In this document: positions 26,248 to 35,759 of the stretch, piece after piece | Position numbering within the stretch: the first letter of the stretch is position 1 | Layout: each line of letters begins with the position of its first letter | From: Clostridia bacterium | GTDB taxonomy: Bacteria > Bacillota > Clostridia > Lachnospirales > Lachnospiraceae | Assembly: GCA_910574475.1 (NCBI GenBank) | Contig: CAJTAT010000004.1 | Location: 124,001-188,000 of the forward strand | Length of the DNA stretch: 64,000 bases | Direction: 5' to 3' | Made by a program: the position numbers and the translations under genes | The notes under the pieces: generated by a model | What the model was told of the DNA's origin: nothing | Database searches by the model: none | Seen by the model: the letters and a program-made list of their open reading frames with translations, nothing else

Positions 26248-26502
26248 GTGGAAAGAAATTTAAGAAAAACGCGTACAGGCAAAGTTGTAAGCGATAAAAT
26301 GGATAAGACTATTGTAGTTGCAGTAGAAAATCACGTAAAACATCCGCTTTACAAAAAGATTGTAAAAAAGACTTACAAGCTGAAAGCACACGATGAGAAC
26401 AATGAGTGTCATATCGGTGATACAGTAAAGGTTATGGAGACAAGACCTCTGTCTAAGGACAAGAGATGGAGACTTGTTGAAATCATGGAAAAAGCGAAAT
26501 AA
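26248..26502 (+). CDS. rpsQ: 30S ribosomal protein S17
   Basis: 84 residues starting at GTG after [28 protein letters not shown] and the OB-fold strands through [20 protein letters not shown] are diagnostic. S17 is a primary 16S rRNA binder in the body of the small subunit. Standard place between rpmC and rplN. Confidence 0.98.
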   Translation: MERNLRKTRTGKVVSDKMDKTIVVAVENHVKHPLYKKIVKKTYKLKAHDENNECHIGDTVKVMETRPLSKDKRWRLVEIMEKAK

Positions 26503-26520
26503 TGTAGGGAGGTCACGGAC

Positions 26521-26889
26521 ATGGTACAACAGGAAACCAGACTCAGAGTTGCCGACAATACCGGTGCAAAAGAATTGCTCTGCATCCGTGTATTGGGTGG
26601 TTCAACCAGAAGATATGCAAATATCGGTGACATCATCGTTGCCAGCGTTAAAGATGCAACACCAGGCGGAGTTGTTAAAAAGGGTGATGTGGTAAAGGCC
26701 GTAGTTGTTCGTACAGTAAAAGGCGCTCGTCGGAAAGACGGTTCTTATATCAGATTTGATGAAAATGCTGCTGTTATTATCAAGGATGACAAGAATCCAA
26801 GAGGAACGCGTATTTTTGGACCAGTAGCAAGAGAGCTTCGTGAAAAGCAGTTTATGAAAATTGTTTCACTTGCTCCAGAAGTATTATAG
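26521..26889 (+). CDS. rplN: 50S ribosomal protein L14
   Basis: 122 residues, exactly the usual length. [20 protein letters not shown] and [20 protein letters not shown] are signature stretches. L14 contacts L19 and forms intersubunit bridges; it is also the binding site of the silencing factor RsfS. Eleven bases separate it from rplX. Confidence 0.98.
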   Translation: MVQQETRLRVADNTGAKELLCIRVLGGSTRRYANIGDIIVASVKDATPGGVVKKGDVVKAVVVRTVKGARRKDGSYIRFDENAAVIIKDDKNPRGTRIFGPVARELREKQFMKIVSLAPEVL

Positions 26890-26900
26890 GAGGGTGCCAG

Positions 26901-27212
26901 ATGTCAACAGTTAAGATTAAAAAGGGCGACACGGTTAAGGTGATCGCCGGGGCAGATAAAGACAAAGAAGGCAAAGTAATTGCCGTCAATCATAAGAAAA
27001 ATACTGTTCTTGTAGAAGGTGTGAATATCATCACAAAACATGCAAAACCTTCCATGGCAAACCAGAATGGCGGAATCATCCACAAAGAGGCTCCTATTGA
27101 TCTTTCCAATGTTATGTACAGCTTAAAGGGTAAGGTTACAAGGATTGGCTTCAAGGAGGAAGGCGGAAAGAAAGTCCGCTATGCGAAAGCCACTGGCGAA
27201 GTGATTGATTAA
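26901..27212 (+). CDS. rplX: 50S ribosomal protein L24
   Basis: 103 residues with an N-terminal KOW motif ([20 protein letters not shown]). L24 initiates large-subunit assembly and lies near the tunnel exit. Conserved [18 protein letters not shown] is present. A GGAGG site precedes the ATG and rplE follows after 22 bases. Confidence 0.98.
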   Translation: MSTVKIKKGDTVKVIAGADKDKEGKVIAVNHKKNTVLVEGVNIITKHAKPSMANQNGGIIHKEAPIDLSNVMYSLKGKVTRIGFKEEGGKKVRYAKATGEVID

Positions 27213-27234
27213 TTGAGGAAGGAGGTTGCAGAAG

Positions 27235-27774
27235 TTGAGTAGATTAAAAGAAAAGTATACGAATGAAATCGTAAGCGCAATGATGAAGAAATTTGGATAC
27301 AAAAACATTATGGAAGTTCCGAAGCTGGATAAGATTGTCGTGAACATGGGCGTTGGCGAAGCCAAGGAAAATGCCAAGATCCTGGAGTCTGCCATGAAAG
27401 ATATGGAGACAATCACAGGTCAGAAAGCGGTAGTGACAAGAGCAAAGAATTCTATTGCTAACTTCAAGATCAGAGAAGGAATGGCAATCGGCTGCAAAGT
27501 AACTCTGCGTGGTGAGAAGATGTATGAGTTTGCTGACCGTCTCATCAACCTGGCGCTTCCCCGTGTGCGTGACTTCCGCGGTGTGAATCCAAATGCATTT
27601 GACGGAAGAGGCAACTATGCTCTTGGTATCAAGGAACAGTTGATTTTCCCTGAGATTGAATATGACAAAGTAGATAAGGTGAGAGGCATGGATGTGATCT
27701 TCGTGACGACCGCCAAGACAGATGAAGAAGCCCGTGAATTACTGACATTATTCAATATGCCGTTCAAAAAATAG
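27235..27774 (+). CDS. rplE: 50S ribosomal protein L5
   Basis: 179 residues, the family norm, from a TTG start placed nine bases after AAGGAGG; the longer reading would begin at a TTG inside that site. [20 protein letters not shown], then [14 protein letters not shown] and [19 protein letters not shown], are diagnostic. L5 binds 5S rRNA in the central protuberance. Use of TTG in a highly expressed gene is unusual but well supported here by the spacing. Confidence 0.96.
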   Translation: MSRLKEKYTNEIVSAMMKKFGYKNIMEVPKLDKIVVNMGVGEAKENAKILESAMKDMETITGQKAVVTRAKNSIANFKIREGMAIGCKVTLRGEKMYEFADRLINLALPRVRDFRGVNPNAFDGRGNYALGIKEQLIFPEIEYDKVDKVRGMDVIFVTTAKTDEEARELLTLFNMPFKK

Positions 27775-27794
27775 TTATTTAGGAGGGAAATTTC

Positions 27795-27980
27795 ATGGCT
27801 AAGACAGCAATGAAAATCAAGCAGCAGCGTAAGCAAAAATTTGCAGTAAGAGAATACAGCCGCTGTAGAATTTGTGGTCGTCCGCACGCATATCTGAGAA
27901 AATACGGAATCTGCAGAATCTGCTTCCGTGAGTTAGCATATAAGGGACAGATCCCAGGCGTTAAGAAAGCAAGCTGGTAA
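27795..27980 (+). CDS. rpsN: 30S ribosomal protein S14, zinc-binding type (type Z)
   Basis: 61 residues with two CxxC pairs ([17 protein letters not shown], then ICRICFRE) that bind zinc; this is the short, zinc-containing form usual in the spc operon of Firmicutes. It sits in the small-subunit head by S3 and S10. A zinc-free paralogue may exist elsewhere under Zur control, but is not in this window. Confidence 0.98.
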   Translation: MAKTAMKIKQQRKQKFAVREYSRCRICGRPHAYLRKYGICRICFRELAYKGQIPGVKKASW

Positions 27981-27994
27981 AGGAGGCAATTACA

Positions 27995-28402
27995 ATGGCA
28001 TTGACAACGAATGATCCAATTGCGGATATGCTTACAAGAATTCGTAATGCAAACACCGCTAAACATGATACAGTTGACGTTCCCGCTTCCAAGATGAAGA
28101 TTGCTATCGCAAACATCCTGGTAGACGAGGGATACATTGCAAAATATGATCTGGTAGAAGACGGCATTTTTAAGACAATTCGCATTACCTTGAAATATGG
28201 AAAAGATAAGAACGAGAAGATTATCACTGGTTTGAAGAGAATCTCTAAGCCGGGCTTGCGTGTATACGCAAACAAGGAAGAGCTTCCCAAAGTGCTCGGA
28301 GGTCTTGGAATCGCTATTATTTCTACCAATAAAGGCGTAATCACAGACAAAGAGGCCAGGGCACAGGGCGTTGGCGGAGAAGTACTGGCATTTGTATGGT
28401 GA
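27995..28402 (+). CDS. rpsH: 30S ribosomal protein S8
   Basis: 135 residues, within the normal range. It opens with [20 protein letters not shown] and closes with the rRNA-binding [20 protein letters not shown], then EVLAFVW. S8 is a primary 16S rRNA binder and the autoregulator of the spc operon in Escherichia coli. Unlike its neighbours it is followed by a 210-base gap filled with small hairpins rather than by a short spacer. Confidence 0.98.
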   Translation: MALTTNDPIADMLTRIRNANTAKHDTVDVPASKMKIAIANILVDEGYIAKYDLVEDGIFKTIRITLKYGKDKNEKIITGLKRISKPGLRVYANKEELPKVLGGLGIAIISTNKGVITDKEARAQGVGGEVLAFVW

Positions 28403-28560
28403 CCGAAAGCAACTTAGTGAAGGCGAGCCGAAAGGCGAAGTCTGAACTTAGTGCGAGGTCGTTCGCGACCCTTAGCAAATGGGGCGCATAGCGCCGCATG
28501 AGGTTAGTGGAGCGAACATACCCGTCGATTGTCAGAGAATTTTTATAAGGAACTGAAAAC
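28403..28560 (+). repeat. Hairpin-rich insert between rpsH and rplF
   Basis: The only long spacer inside the ribosomal run (210 bases to the next gene). It contains GCC-GAAA-GGC (28427-28436), GGTCG-TTCG-CGACC (28457-28470, a stable UUCG tetraloop) and GGCGC-ATA-GCGCC (28483-28495). Four copies of a TTAG-containing word (three read TTAGTG) lie between them at roughly 25 to 35 base spacing. It is GC-richer than its surroundings, has no open frame and resembles a dispersed intergenic repeat. Confidence 0.7.
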
Positions 28561-28612
28561 AGAGGGAGCAGAGGACTCCTTCCGAAAATTTAAGTTTAGG
28601 AGGTAAATTGGT

Positions 28613-29152
28613 ATGTCACGTATCGGAAGACTGCCAGTTGCAATCCCAGCAGGTGTCACAGTGGACATCGCTGAGGGCAACAAAGTGACTGTAAAAGGTC
28701 CGAAGGGTACTCTGGAAAGAGTGTTACCTGCAGAAATGGATATCAAAATGGAAGATGGTCATGTGGTTGTTCAGAGACCAAATGATTTGAAGAAAATGAA
28801 ATCCTTACATGGTCTGACAAGAACCCTGATTCATAATATGATAGTCGGCGTAAGCGAAGGTTATCAGAAGGTTCTTGAGGTAAACGGTGTAGGTTACAAA
28901 GCTGCAAAGTCCGGCAAGAAGCTGACATTGTCCCTGGGTTATTCTCATCCAGTAGAGATGGTGGATCCAGAAGGTTTGGAGTCTGTAGTTGAAGGTAACA
29001 AGATCACTGTAAAAGGTATCGATAAAGAAAAAGTTGGCCAATACGCAGCTGAAATCAGAGATAAGAGAAGACCTGAACCATACAAGGGCAAGGGTATCAA
29101 GTATGCTGATGAAGTAATCAGACGTAAAGTTGGTAAGACTGGTAAGAAATAA
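28613..29152 (+). CDS. rplF: 50S ribosomal protein L6
   Basis: 179 residues, standard. [20 protein letters not shown] and the C-terminal [20 protein letters not shown] motif are diagnostic; the protein is two copies of one fold. It lies at the base of the L7/L12 stalk near the sarcin-ricin loop. Its ribosome binding site (TAGGAGG) follows directly after the hairpin-rich spacer. Confidence 0.98.
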   Translation: MSRIGRLPVAIPAGVTVDIAEGNKVTVKGPKGTLERVLPAEMDIKMEDGHVVVQRPNDLKKMKSLHGLTRTLIHNMIVGVSEGYQKVLEVNGVGYKAAKSGKKLTLSLGYSHPVEMVDPEGLESVVEGNKITVKGIDKEKVGQYAAEIRDKRRPEPYKGKGIKYADEVIRRKVGKTGKK

Positions 29153-29169
29153 GTAAGGAGAGTATAAAA

Positions 29170-29538
29170 ATGGTTAGTAAAAAATCAAGAAGCGAAGTTC
29201 GCGTTAATAAACATAGAAAATTACGTAATCATCTCAGCGGTACAGCTGAAAGACCACGTTTGGCTGTGTTTAGAAGCAATAATCATATGTATGCTCAAAT
29301 TATTGACGATACAGTCGGAAATACTCTTGTAGCTGCTTCCACTCTGGAAAAGGGTGTAAAGGCAGAGCTGGAGAAGACGAATAACGTTGATGCGGCAGCA
29401 TACCTTGGAAAAGTTATTGCAGAGAAGGCTCTGGAAAAAGGAATCAAAACAGTTGTCTTTGACAGAGGCGGCTTTATATATCAAGGTAAGATTCAAGCAT
29501 TAGCAGAAGCAGCCCGCGAGGCTGGATTGGAATTCTAG
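29170..29538 (+). CDS. rplR: 50S ribosomal protein L18
   Basis: 122 residues. [18 protein letters not shown] and the C-terminal [20 protein letters not shown] are signature stretches. L18 binds 5S rRNA with L5 in the central protuberance. Basic N-terminal tail as usual. Seventeen bases after rplF. Confidence 0.98.
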   Translation: MVSKKSRSEVRVNKHRKLRNHLSGTAERPRLAVFRSNNHMYAQIIDDTVGNTLVAASTLEKGVKAELEKTNNVDAAAYLGKVIAEKALEKGIKTVVFDRGGFIYQGKIQALAEAAREAGLEF

Positions 29539-29557
29539 GAAAGGGAGGGAAAGACAC

Positions 29558-30067
29558 ATGAGACATGAAATTATCGACGCAAGCCAGTTAGAGTTGACAG
29601 ATAAAGTAGTGGCAATTAAGCGTGTAAGTAAGACTGTCAAGGGTGGTCGTACCATGCGTTTCACTGCCCTGGTTGTTGTCGGAGACGGCAATGGTCATGT
29701 TGGCGCTGGTCTTGGAAAAGCAACTGAAATCCCAGAAGCAATCCGCAAGGGCAAAGAGGATGCAGTGAAGAAGCTGATTCATGTGGCAATTGATGAGAAT
29801 AACAGTATAACCCATGACTTTATTGGAAAGTTTGGCAGCGCATCTGTGCTGCTGAAGAGAGCACCGGAAGGTACTGGCGTTATCGCCGGAGGTCCTGCAC
29901 GTAACGTATTGGAGCTGGCAGGAATCAAGAATATCCGTACAAAGTCTCTGGGATCAAACAATAAGCAGAATGTAGTGCTTGCAACGATTGCAGGTCTGAA
30001 GGCTCTAAAAACTCCAGAAGAAGTTGCAAAGAACCGTGGCAAATCTGTAGATGAGATTACAAACTAG
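29558..30067 (+). CDS. rpsE: 30S ribosomal protein S5
   Basis: 169 residues. The N-terminal loop [19 protein letters not shown] is recognised here as [20 protein letters not shown], the accuracy and spectinomycin site, and appears wild type; the C-terminal [20 protein letters not shown] is intact. S5 helps line the mRNA channel and controls decoding fidelity. Confidence 0.98.
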   Translation: MRHEIIDASQLELTDKVVAIKRVSKTVKGGRTMRFTALVVVGDGNGHVGAGLGKATEIPEAIRKGKEDAVKKLIHVAIDENNSITHDFIGKFGSASVLLKRAPEGTGVIAGGPARNVLELAGIKNIRTKSLGSNNKQNVVLATIAGLKALKTPEEVAKNRGKSVDEITN

Positions 30068-30079
30068 GAGGAAACAGAC

Positions 30080-30262
30080 ATGGCAGATAAGTTAAGAATT
30101 ACGTTAGTGAAATCTCCTATTGGTGCTGTTCCTAAGCAGAGAGCGACTGTAGAGGCACTTGGCTTAAGAAAGATGCACAAGACAGTTGAGATGCCGGATA
30201 ACGAAGCAGTTAGAGGTATGATTTGGCACGTAAGACATTTAGTTAAGGTAGAAGAGATTTAA
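30080..30262 (+). CDS. rpmD: 50S ribosomal protein L30
   Basis: 60 residues, the usual small size. [20 protein letters not shown] and [20 protein letters not shown] are typical. A single small alpha-beta domain bound to 23S rRNA. Preceded by TAGGAGG and 25 bases from rplO. Confidence 0.98.
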   Translation: MADKLRITLVKSPIGAVPKQRATVEALGLRKMHKTVEMPDNEAVRGMIWHVRHLVKVEEI

Positions 30263-30287
30263 TTAATACGGAATAGGAGGTGTCACA

Positions 30288-30728
30288 ATGGACTTATCAA
30301 ATTTACAGTACGCTGAAGGCTCCAAACAGAGCAATAACTTCAGAAGGGGTCGTGGACACGGCTCAGGAAATGGTAAGACAGCTGGTAAAGGACACAAAGG
30401 TCAAAAAGCACGTTCCGGTGCACCGAGACCGGGATTTGAAGGTGGCCAGATGCCATTATACAGAAGAATTCCGAAGAGAGGCTTTACAAATAGAAATTCC
30501 AAAGATATTGTGGGAATCAATGTGAGCGCTCTGGAAATGTTTGAAAATGACGCAGTTGTTTCTGTAGAGACATTGATAGAGCGGGGAATTATAAAGAATC
30601 CTCGCGACGGAGTAAAGATTCTTGGAAATGGAGAACTTACGAAGAAGCTTACTGTTCAGGCGAATGCTTTCTCTGAGGGTGCAAAAGCCAAAATTGAGGC
30701 TCTTGGTGGAAAAGCTGAGGTGATTTAA
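30288..30728 (+). CDS. rplO: 50S ribosomal protein L15
   Basis: 146 residues. The glycine-rich basic N-terminus [20 protein letters not shown] and the segment [20 protein letters not shown] are diagnostic. L15 is needed for late assembly of the large subunit. Its stop overlaps the secY start by one base, coupling the two. Confidence 0.98.
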   Translation: MDLSNLQYAEGSKQSNNFRRGRGHGSGNGKTAGKGHKGQKARSGAPRPGFEGGQMPLYRRIPKRGFTNRNSKDIVGINVSALEMFENDAVVSVETLIERGIIKNPRDGVKILGNGELTKKLTVQANAFSEGAKAKIEALGGKAEVI

Positions 30729-32044
30729 TGTTCAAAACATTACAGAACGCATTTAAAATCAAGGAAATCCGTCAGAAGTTAATCTTTACTTTTCTGATGG
30801 TGATTGTGATTCGTTTTGGTTCCGTACTCCCAGTACCAGGAGTAAACAGAACATTTCTGGCAAATTGGCTTCAGAATCAAACTGGGGATGCGTTTAATCT
30901 GATTGATGCGTTTACTGGTGGATCACTGGCCAGCATGTCATTATTTGCGTTAGGTATCAACCCTTATATTACGTCCTCCATTATTATGCAGCTCCTTACC
31001 ATTGCGATTCCAAAGCTGGAAGAAATGCAAAAAGATGGTGAGGACGGAAGAAAGAAAATTCAGACAATTACCCGCTATGTGACAGTTGTTCTAGCTCTTA
31101 TAGAGGGCGTTGCTATGACTGTTGGATTTGGCGGACAGGGGCTTTTGGAAAATGCAGTATGGTATAATATGGCAGTTGTCGTTGCTGCACTCACAGCTGG
31201 ATCCGCATTTTTGATGTGGATTGGTGAGAGAATCACCCAGAAAGGCGTGGGAAACGGAATCTCCATTGTACTGCTCATCAATATTGTCTCTCGTATTCCA
31301 GATGATTTTGTAAGACTGTACGAGATGTTTATGAAGAATAATACTGTGGCGAAAGGAGCTCTTGCAGCTCTGATTATCCTGGCAGTTGTCCTTATGACAG
31401 TCGTGTTTGTCATCATTTTACAGGGCGGGGAGAGGAGAATTCCTGTTCAGTACAGCAAAAAGCTTCAAGGGAAAAAATATGTGGGTGGACAGAGTACTCA
31501 TATTCCTATGAAAGTCAATACTGCAGGTGTAATTCCAGTTATCTTCGCATCTTCCCTGATGTCCTTCCCAGGCGTCATCGTAGCCTTACTTGGCAAGAGT
31601 GGTGGGACAGGAATGGGAGGCAAGATTTTGAGAGCATTAAGCTCCTCAAATTGGTGTAATCCCAAAGAACCAGTTTATACCCTTGGATTGTTGCTCTATA
31701 TTATCCTGGTTGTATTCTTTGCTTATTTTTATACATCCATTACCTTTAATCCTATGGAGATTGCGGATAATATGAAGAAGCAAGGTGGCTTTATTCCAGG
31801 TATTCGTCCTGGAAGGCCTACCACAGAATATTTGACAAAGATTTTAAATTATATCGTTTTTGTTGGCGCAATTGGACTGATTATCGTATGTGTAATTCCG
31901 ATCTTGTTTAATGGAGTGTTTGGAGCTAATGTTTCCTTTGGTGGAACGTCCATTATCATTATCGTCGGTGTTGTTCTGGAGACTTTGAAACAGATTGAGT
32001 CACAGATGGCAGTGCGCTATTACAAAGGCTTTTTGAATGATTAA
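30728..32044 (+). CDS. secY: Preprotein translocase subunit SecY
   Basis: 438 residues with ten hydrophobic segments. VIRFGSVLPVPGVNRTFLAN near the N-terminus and GGERRIPVQYSKKLQGKKYV in the ribosome- and SecA-binding cytosolic loop are typical; GIRPGRPTTEYLTKIL precedes the last helices. It forms the protein-conducting channel of the cytoplasmic membrane with SecE and SecG. Overlap with rplO by one base is the usual spc-operon arrangement. Confidence 0.98.
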   Translation: MFKTLQNAFKIKEIRQKLIFTFLMVIVIRFGSVLPVPGVNRTFLANWLQNQTGDAFNLIDAFTGGSLASMSLFALGINPYITSSIIMQLLTIAIPKLEEMQKDGEDGRKKIQTITRYVTVVLALIEGVAMTVGFGGQGLLENAVWYNMAVVVAALTAGSAFLMWIGERITQKGVGNGISIVLLINIVSRIPDDFVRLYEMFMKNNTVAKGALAALIILAVVLMTVVFVIILQGGERRIPVQYSKKLQGKKYVGGQSTHIPMKVNTAGVIPVIFASSLMSFPGVIVALLGKSGGTGMGGKILRALSSSNWCNPKEPVYTLGLLLYIILVVFFAYFYTSITFNPMEIADNMKKQGGFIPGIRPGRPTTEYLTKILNYIVFVGAIGLIIVCVIPILFNGVFGANVSFGGTSIIIIVGVVLETLKQIESQMAVRYYKGFLND

Positions 32045-32052
32045 AAATGAAA

Positions 32053-32099
32053 TGACTTCTAGCCTGTGTGGAACGTGTTCCACATGGGCTACAAGAAGT
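32053..32099 (+). promoter_or_regulatory. Long hairpin after secY
   Basis: Outer ACTTCT/AGAAGT, then TGTGGAAC/GTTCCACA around a two-base turn, form an almost continuous stem of about 20 pairs. No T-run follows, so it may be an attenuator or processing site rather than a full terminator. Confidence 0.6.
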
Positions 32100-32129
32100 T
32101 GTAGGTTACTATTTGCATATTTGTATAAT

Positions 32130-32151
32130 TTTGGAAAAAATATGGTATACT
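32130..32151 (+). promoter_or_regulatory. Probable internal promoter before adk
   Basis: Extended -10 element TGGTATACT with TATACT at 32146-32151; the best -35 candidate (TTGTAT, 32121-32126) has a long 19-base spacer. It would boost adk-map-infA expression. Confidence 0.45.
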
Positions 32152-32188
32152 ATTCAGAGCTGATATTTTGTTACACAGGAGGACTCTA

Positions 32189-32833
32189 ATGAAAATAATC
32201 ATGTTGGGTGCACCAGGCGCCGGTAAAGGTACACAAGCAAAGAAAATAGCTGACAAATATCAAATTCCTCACATTTCTACAGGTGATATTTTCAGAGCAA
32301 ATATAAAGAATGGAACAGAGCTGGGCAAAAAGGCTAAGGCTTATATGGATCAGGGGCTTCTGGTACCTGACGAATTGACACTGGAGTTGATTATGGATCG
32401 TTTTCAAAATCCAGATTGTGTCAATGGCTATGTCTTAGATGGATTTCCCAGAACCATTCCTCAGGCAGAAGCCCTGACCAGAGCATTGGAAGAAAAGGGC
32501 GAATCCATTGATTATGCAGTCAATGTGGAAGTTCCAGATGAGGACATTATTAATCGAATGTCTGGTCGGAGAGCTTGCCTTGGATGTGGTGCAACTTATC
32601 ACATTGTACATATTCCCACAAAGAAAGAGGGGATTTGTGATCGCTGTAGCGAGAAATTGGTTTTGAGAGATGATGATAAGCCAGAGACTGTAAAGAAGCG
32701 TTTAGATGTATATCACAGTCAGACGCAGCCATTGATTGAGTACTACACTCAAGAGGGGAAACTAGTAGAGGTAGATGGTACACAGCCTATGGAAGATGTA
32801 TTTGGAGCTATCATTAAGATATTAGGAGCATAA
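32189..32833 (+). CDS. adk: Adenylate kinase
   Basis: 214 residues from the ATG after CAGGAGGA; an upstream in-frame Met lacks a site. The P-loop is [16 protein letters not shown], the NMP-binding site includes STGDIFRA, and the lid [13 protein letters not shown] and RRAC-x2-C...C-x2-C show the four-cysteine zinc lid (CLGCGATYH, then CDRCSEKL) typical of Gram-positive enzymes. It interconverts ATP + AMP and 2 ADP in the cytoplasm. Standard position between secY and map. Confidence 0.97.
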   Translation: MKIIMLGAPGAGKGTQAKKIADKYQIPHISTGDIFRANIKNGTELGKKAKAYMDQGLLVPDELTLELIMDRFQNPDCVNGYVLDGFPRTIPQAEALTRALEEKGESIDYAVNVEVPDEDIINRMSGRRACLGCGATYHIVHIPTKKEGICDRCSEKLVLRDDDKPETVKKRLDVYHSQTQPLIEYYTQEGKLVEVDGTQPMEDVFGAIIKILGA

Positions 32834-32837
32834 TACA

Positions 32838-33599
32838 ATGTCAGTAACAATCAAATCTACCAGAGAAATTGAATTGATGCGGACGGCAGGACGGCTTTTG
32901 GAGGAGGTCTACCAGGAGCTGGGAGCCTTTGTAAAGCCTGGCATTTCTACCATGGATATCAATCGTTATGGCGACCGTCTCATACGGGATCGGGGCTGTA
33001 TTCCTAATTTTTTGAACTACAATGGATACCCCGCTTCCATCTGTGTATCAGTCAATGATGAGGTGGTTCATGGAATTCCTCATGAAGACCACATCATTCA
33101 GGAGGGTGACATTGTAAGCCTGGATGCAGGACTGATTTATAAAGGATTTCATTCAGATGCGGCCAGAACTTATGCTGTGGGTGATATAAGCCCAGAGGCA
33201 AAAAAGCTCATAGCTGTGACAAAACAAAGCTTTTTTGAGGGCATCAAATATGCAAGGGCAGGACATCACCTTCATGAGATCTCCGCAGCTATTAATAATT
33301 ATGTGGATCAATTTGGATACGGTGTAGTTCGGGATCTGGTAGGCCACGGGATCGGAGAGAAACTACATGAGGATCCTCAGATACCTAACTTTCGGCAGAG
33401 GCGCAGAGGAATGAAGCTTGTTCCGGGAATGACTTTAGCCATAGAGCCTATGATTAACGCAGGTACTTGGGAGGTATCCTGGCTGGACGATGACTGGACG
33501 GTTGTCACAGATGATGGTTCTCTTTCTGCACATTACGAAAATACAATACTGATCACAGATGGGGATCCAGAAATTTTGACCTTATCTTCCCTGGAGTGA
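32838..33599 (+). CDS. map: Methionine aminopeptidase, type I
   Basis: 253 residues. Metal ligands are in SLDAGLIYKGFHSDAART (two Asp), LVGHGIGEKLHEDPQIP (His), AIEPMINAG (Glu) and the final HYENTILIT (Glu). It removes initiator methionine from new proteins. The ribosome binding site AGGAG lies in the end of adk, 4 bases away, so the two are coupled. Length is that of the short, extension-free type. Confidence 0.97.
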   Translation: MSVTIKSTREIELMRTAGRLLEEVYQELGAFVKPGISTMDINRYGDRLIRDRGCIPNFLNYNGYPASICVSVNDEVVHGIPHEDHIIQEGDIVSLDAGLIYKGFHSDAARTYAVGDISPEAKKLIAVTKQSFFEGIKYARAGHHLHEISAAINNYVDQFGYGVVRDLVGHGIGEKLHEDPQIPNFRQRRRGMKLVPGMTLAIEPMINAGTWEVSWLDDDWTVVTDDGSLSAHYENTILITDGDPEILTLSSLE

Positions 33600-33612
33600 T
33601 TAGGAGGAGTCT

Positions 33613-33882
33613 ATGGAGAGGATTGAGACGGGCATGTTTGCCAGATCCAAAGCGGGACACGATAAGGGAAGCCTGTATCTCGTATGGAAGACAGAAGGCG
33701 AATATGTATATCTGATAGATGGAGATAGGCGTCCCCTGGCAAAGCCTAAAAAGAAAAAGTGCAGGCATATTCAGATCATACACCAGATTTTAAAAGATTG
33801 GAATCCAGAAATAATAAGTGATGACGATGTAAAAAGGGCCGTCAGACAATACGAAAAAGAGTCTGCACAGCCTAATATCTGA
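33613..33882 (+). CDS. KOW-domain RNA-binding protein (L14e-like)
   Basis: 89 residues. The N-terminal GMFARSKAGHDKGSLYLVWK is a KOW-type beta-barrel similar to eukaryotic/archaeal ribosomal L14e, followed by the basic KPKKKKCRHIQ and a charged tail. A gene of this kind between map and infA is common in Clostridia; it is thought to bind RNA and may be a ribosome-associated protein, but its role has not been settled. Short spacers on both sides (13 and 18 bases) place it in the superoperon. Confidence 0.85.
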   Translation: MERIETGMFARSKAGHDKGSLYLVWKTEGEYVYLIDGDRRPLAKPKKKKCRHIQIIHQILKDWNPEIISDDDVKRAVRQYEKESAQPNI

Positions 33883-33900
33883 TAAGAGTGGAGGAGAAAG

Positions 33901-34119
33901 ATGTCAAAAGCAGATGTTATCGAAATTGAAGGAACTGTAGTGGAAAAACTGCCAAATGCTATGTTTCAGGTAGAGTTGGAGAATGGACATCAGGTGCTGG
34001 CCCATATTAGTGGAAAGCTTCGGATGAACTTTATTCGGATTTTGCCCGGAGACAGAGTGACCATAGAGATGTCCCCCTATGATCTGTCTAAGGGTAGAAT
34101 TATATGGCGAGATAAATAA
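33901..34119 (+). CDS. infA: Translation initiation factor IF-1
   Basis: 72 residues, exactly the family length, forming one OB fold: [20 protein letters not shown], then [20 protein letters not shown] and [13 protein letters not shown]-1 occupies the A site during initiation. It is the last ribosomal-operon gene here; rpmJ and rpsM, which nearly always follow, are missing and an intrinsic terminator comes 47 bases later. Confidence 0.98.
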   Translation: MSKADVIEIEGTVVEKLPNAMFQVELENGHQVLAHISGKLRMNFIRILPGDRVTIEMSPYDLSKGRIIWRDK

Positions 34120-34166
34120 ATGATTCGTGGAATTATCTATAGAGCTGTTGCATGATAGACCAAAAG

Positions 34167-34193
34167 GAGCTATGAAGTAATAGCTCTTTTTTT
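34167..34193 (+). terminator. Intrinsic terminator closing the ribosomal run
   Basis: GAGCTAT/ATAGCTC stem with a six-base loop followed by seven T residues. Confidence 0.9.
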
Positions 34194-34501
34194 ATGCACA
34201 GGATAAAAAATGATTATAAAAGATTTTAAATGAAAAAAATTCGGGGGGGGGGTGATTGTAAATAAACATTATAAAATGTATAATATGAACAAAAATTATG
34301 TAAATTTTTTGGTAAAATCGTCATTTTGACAAAGTTATCAGTGTATGTTATTATTAAAGAACAAAATATGTTTGTAATAGCAAAGAATGTCAATAATATA
34401 ATCATAATAAATGTATAAAATGATTTTATATGATTGAATATAAGAGAAAATAAATCAAGGCTAATGCAAACAAAATTAAATTTATCTAAGGGAGGATACA
34501 T
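34194..34501 (+). promoter_or_regulatory. Promoter-operator region of ABC importer 1
   Basis: No gene. A consensus promoter TTGACA (34326-34331) - 17 bases - TATTAT (34349-34354) precedes the binding-protein gene. Candidate DeoR operators: TGATTATAA at 34211-34219 followed ten bases later by a similar word, TATAATCA at 34397-34404 and TGATT words at 34421 and 34431. A run of ten G residues (34243-34252) stands out in this AT-rich stretch. Confidence 0.7.
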
Positions 34502-35668
34502 ATGAAGAAACTTATTGCATTATTTTTGGCTGTGACTTTGACAGTGTCATTGGTTGCGTGCAGCTCTTCGGAACCTGAGAATCCGGCTCCTGAGAATTCT
34601 TCTGAAGATGCTCCGGCAACTGAAGAGGCAAAGGATGACACGGACTCGAATGATACGACAGAAGCAGAAGACACGAGCAAACCGGCAGAAACAGCTTCTT
34701 TTGAGGGATTTGAGGGCCCCACAGAGCCGGCAAAGCATCCTGATAATCTGAAAGTTGCATTTGTTCCTGACTCTGCTGCTTTATCGGGGTGTATTGTTCC
34801 AGTGGAGGCAATGCAGGAGATTTGCGATCGCTATGGCTATGAGTATCAGGTGTTTGATGGAGAGGGCACTTCAGAAGGATGCAACGCGGCTATTATGAAT
34901 GCGATTTCCTGGGGACCAGATGTGATCTGCTGTGTTTCTGTACTGGCTTCTGGCGTTCAGCAAGCGCTGCAGGCAGCTAAAGAAGCTGGTATTCCTGTAG
35001 TGTCCGGTTCTAACGGCACAGATGATCCGAACCCAAGAATTGATGTGGAGTATGACTTTGCTTATGATATTGGTCCTGATTATAAGGGATGTGGCAAAGC
35101 TATGGCTCAGTGGATCTATGACAATACAGAAGGTTCTGGCAAGGTAGTTTTGTATGATTGCCCAGGTTCCTATTCTGTAGATTATTTTTATCAGGGTCTG
35201 GTTGCAGGTCTCGACGAACTGAATGTTCCCTATGAGAAAGATACGGATTTCTCCTTTGACCAGTTGGGCGATGAGCTGAACCGTATTGTGGCAGGCTACT
35301 TGACCAATAATCCTGACACAGAGTTTATCTATATGCCTTTTGACCCAGCTGCTGTATCTTTGATTTCAGGTTTGGAGACTGCAGGCTTTGATGATGTGAA
35401 AGTTCTGGGCGTTTTAGGCAATACAGAAATGTGTACTTTGATTGGCCAGGGAGGTATTGCTGCTGGTACCTGCGCTTATGACAATGTTTATCTGGGCTAC
35501 GCTCAGTTTGATCAGGCTCTTCGCCTGTTGAACGGCCAGGAATTGTTTGTGCCTCATGGAGAAAATCTGCCTTATGCAATGATTGATGCTACCAATCTCC
35601 CTGCTCAGGGAGAGGCCTGGACTCCTGATTTTGAATACAAAGATGCGTTCTATGCTCTTTGGGATTAA
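34502..35668 (+). CDS. Sugar ABC transporter substrate-binding lipoprotein (importer 1)
   Basis: 388 residues. Signal peptide with lipobox LVAC (lipidated Cys at about residue 20), then a 50-residue acidic Ser/Glu/Asp linker, then a periplasmic-binding-protein type 1 (ribose/xylose-like) fold starting LKVAFVPDSAALSGCIVPVE. It captures a sugar-like ligand outside the membrane. A paralogue with the same architecture leads importer 2. The gene is followed by a hairpin with a short T-run, which should let it be expressed above the permease genes. The ligand cannot be predicted. Confidence 0.9.
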   Translation: MKKLIALFLAVTLTVSLVACSSSEPENPAPENSSEDAPATEEAKDDTDSNDTTEAEDTSKPAETASFEGFEGPTEPAKHPDNLKVAFVPDSAALSGCIVPVEAMQEICDRYGYEYQVFDGEGTSEGCNAAIMNAISWGPDVICCVSVLASGVQQALQAAKEAGIPVVSGSNGTDDPNPRIDVEYDFAYDIGPDYKGCGKAMAQWIYDNTEGSGKVVLYDCPGSYSVDYFYQGLVAGLDELNVPYEKDTDFSFDQLGDELNRIVAGYLTNNPDTEFIYMPFDPAAVSLISGLETAGFDDVKVLGVLGNTEMCTLIGQGGIAAGTCAYDNVYLGYAQFDQALRLLNGQELFVPHGENLPYAMIDATNLPAQGEAWTPDFEYKDAFYALWD

Positions 35669-35683
35669 TGGATGATATAGAAA

Positions 35684-35738
35684 CGGCGGCGTGGCTGATC
35701 CTGCCGCCGATTTTTATGCGCAGGGAAGCTTTCCCTGC
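35684..35738 (+). terminator. Attenuating terminator and second hairpin after the binding-protein gene
   Basis: CGGCGGC/GCCGCCG (35684-35690, 35703-35709) followed by ATTTTTAT, then a second hairpin GCAGGGAA/TTCCCTGC (35720-35738). Partial read-through into the permease gene is expected. Confidence 0.75.
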
Positions 35739-35759
35739 TCGATTTCACGGGGGTGTCTG

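Noticed and set aside
35691..35759. Longer start for the first permease of importer 1
   Set aside because: It would begin inside the terminator hairpins after the binding-protein gene; the ATG at 35760 has a ribosome binding site and fits the family.
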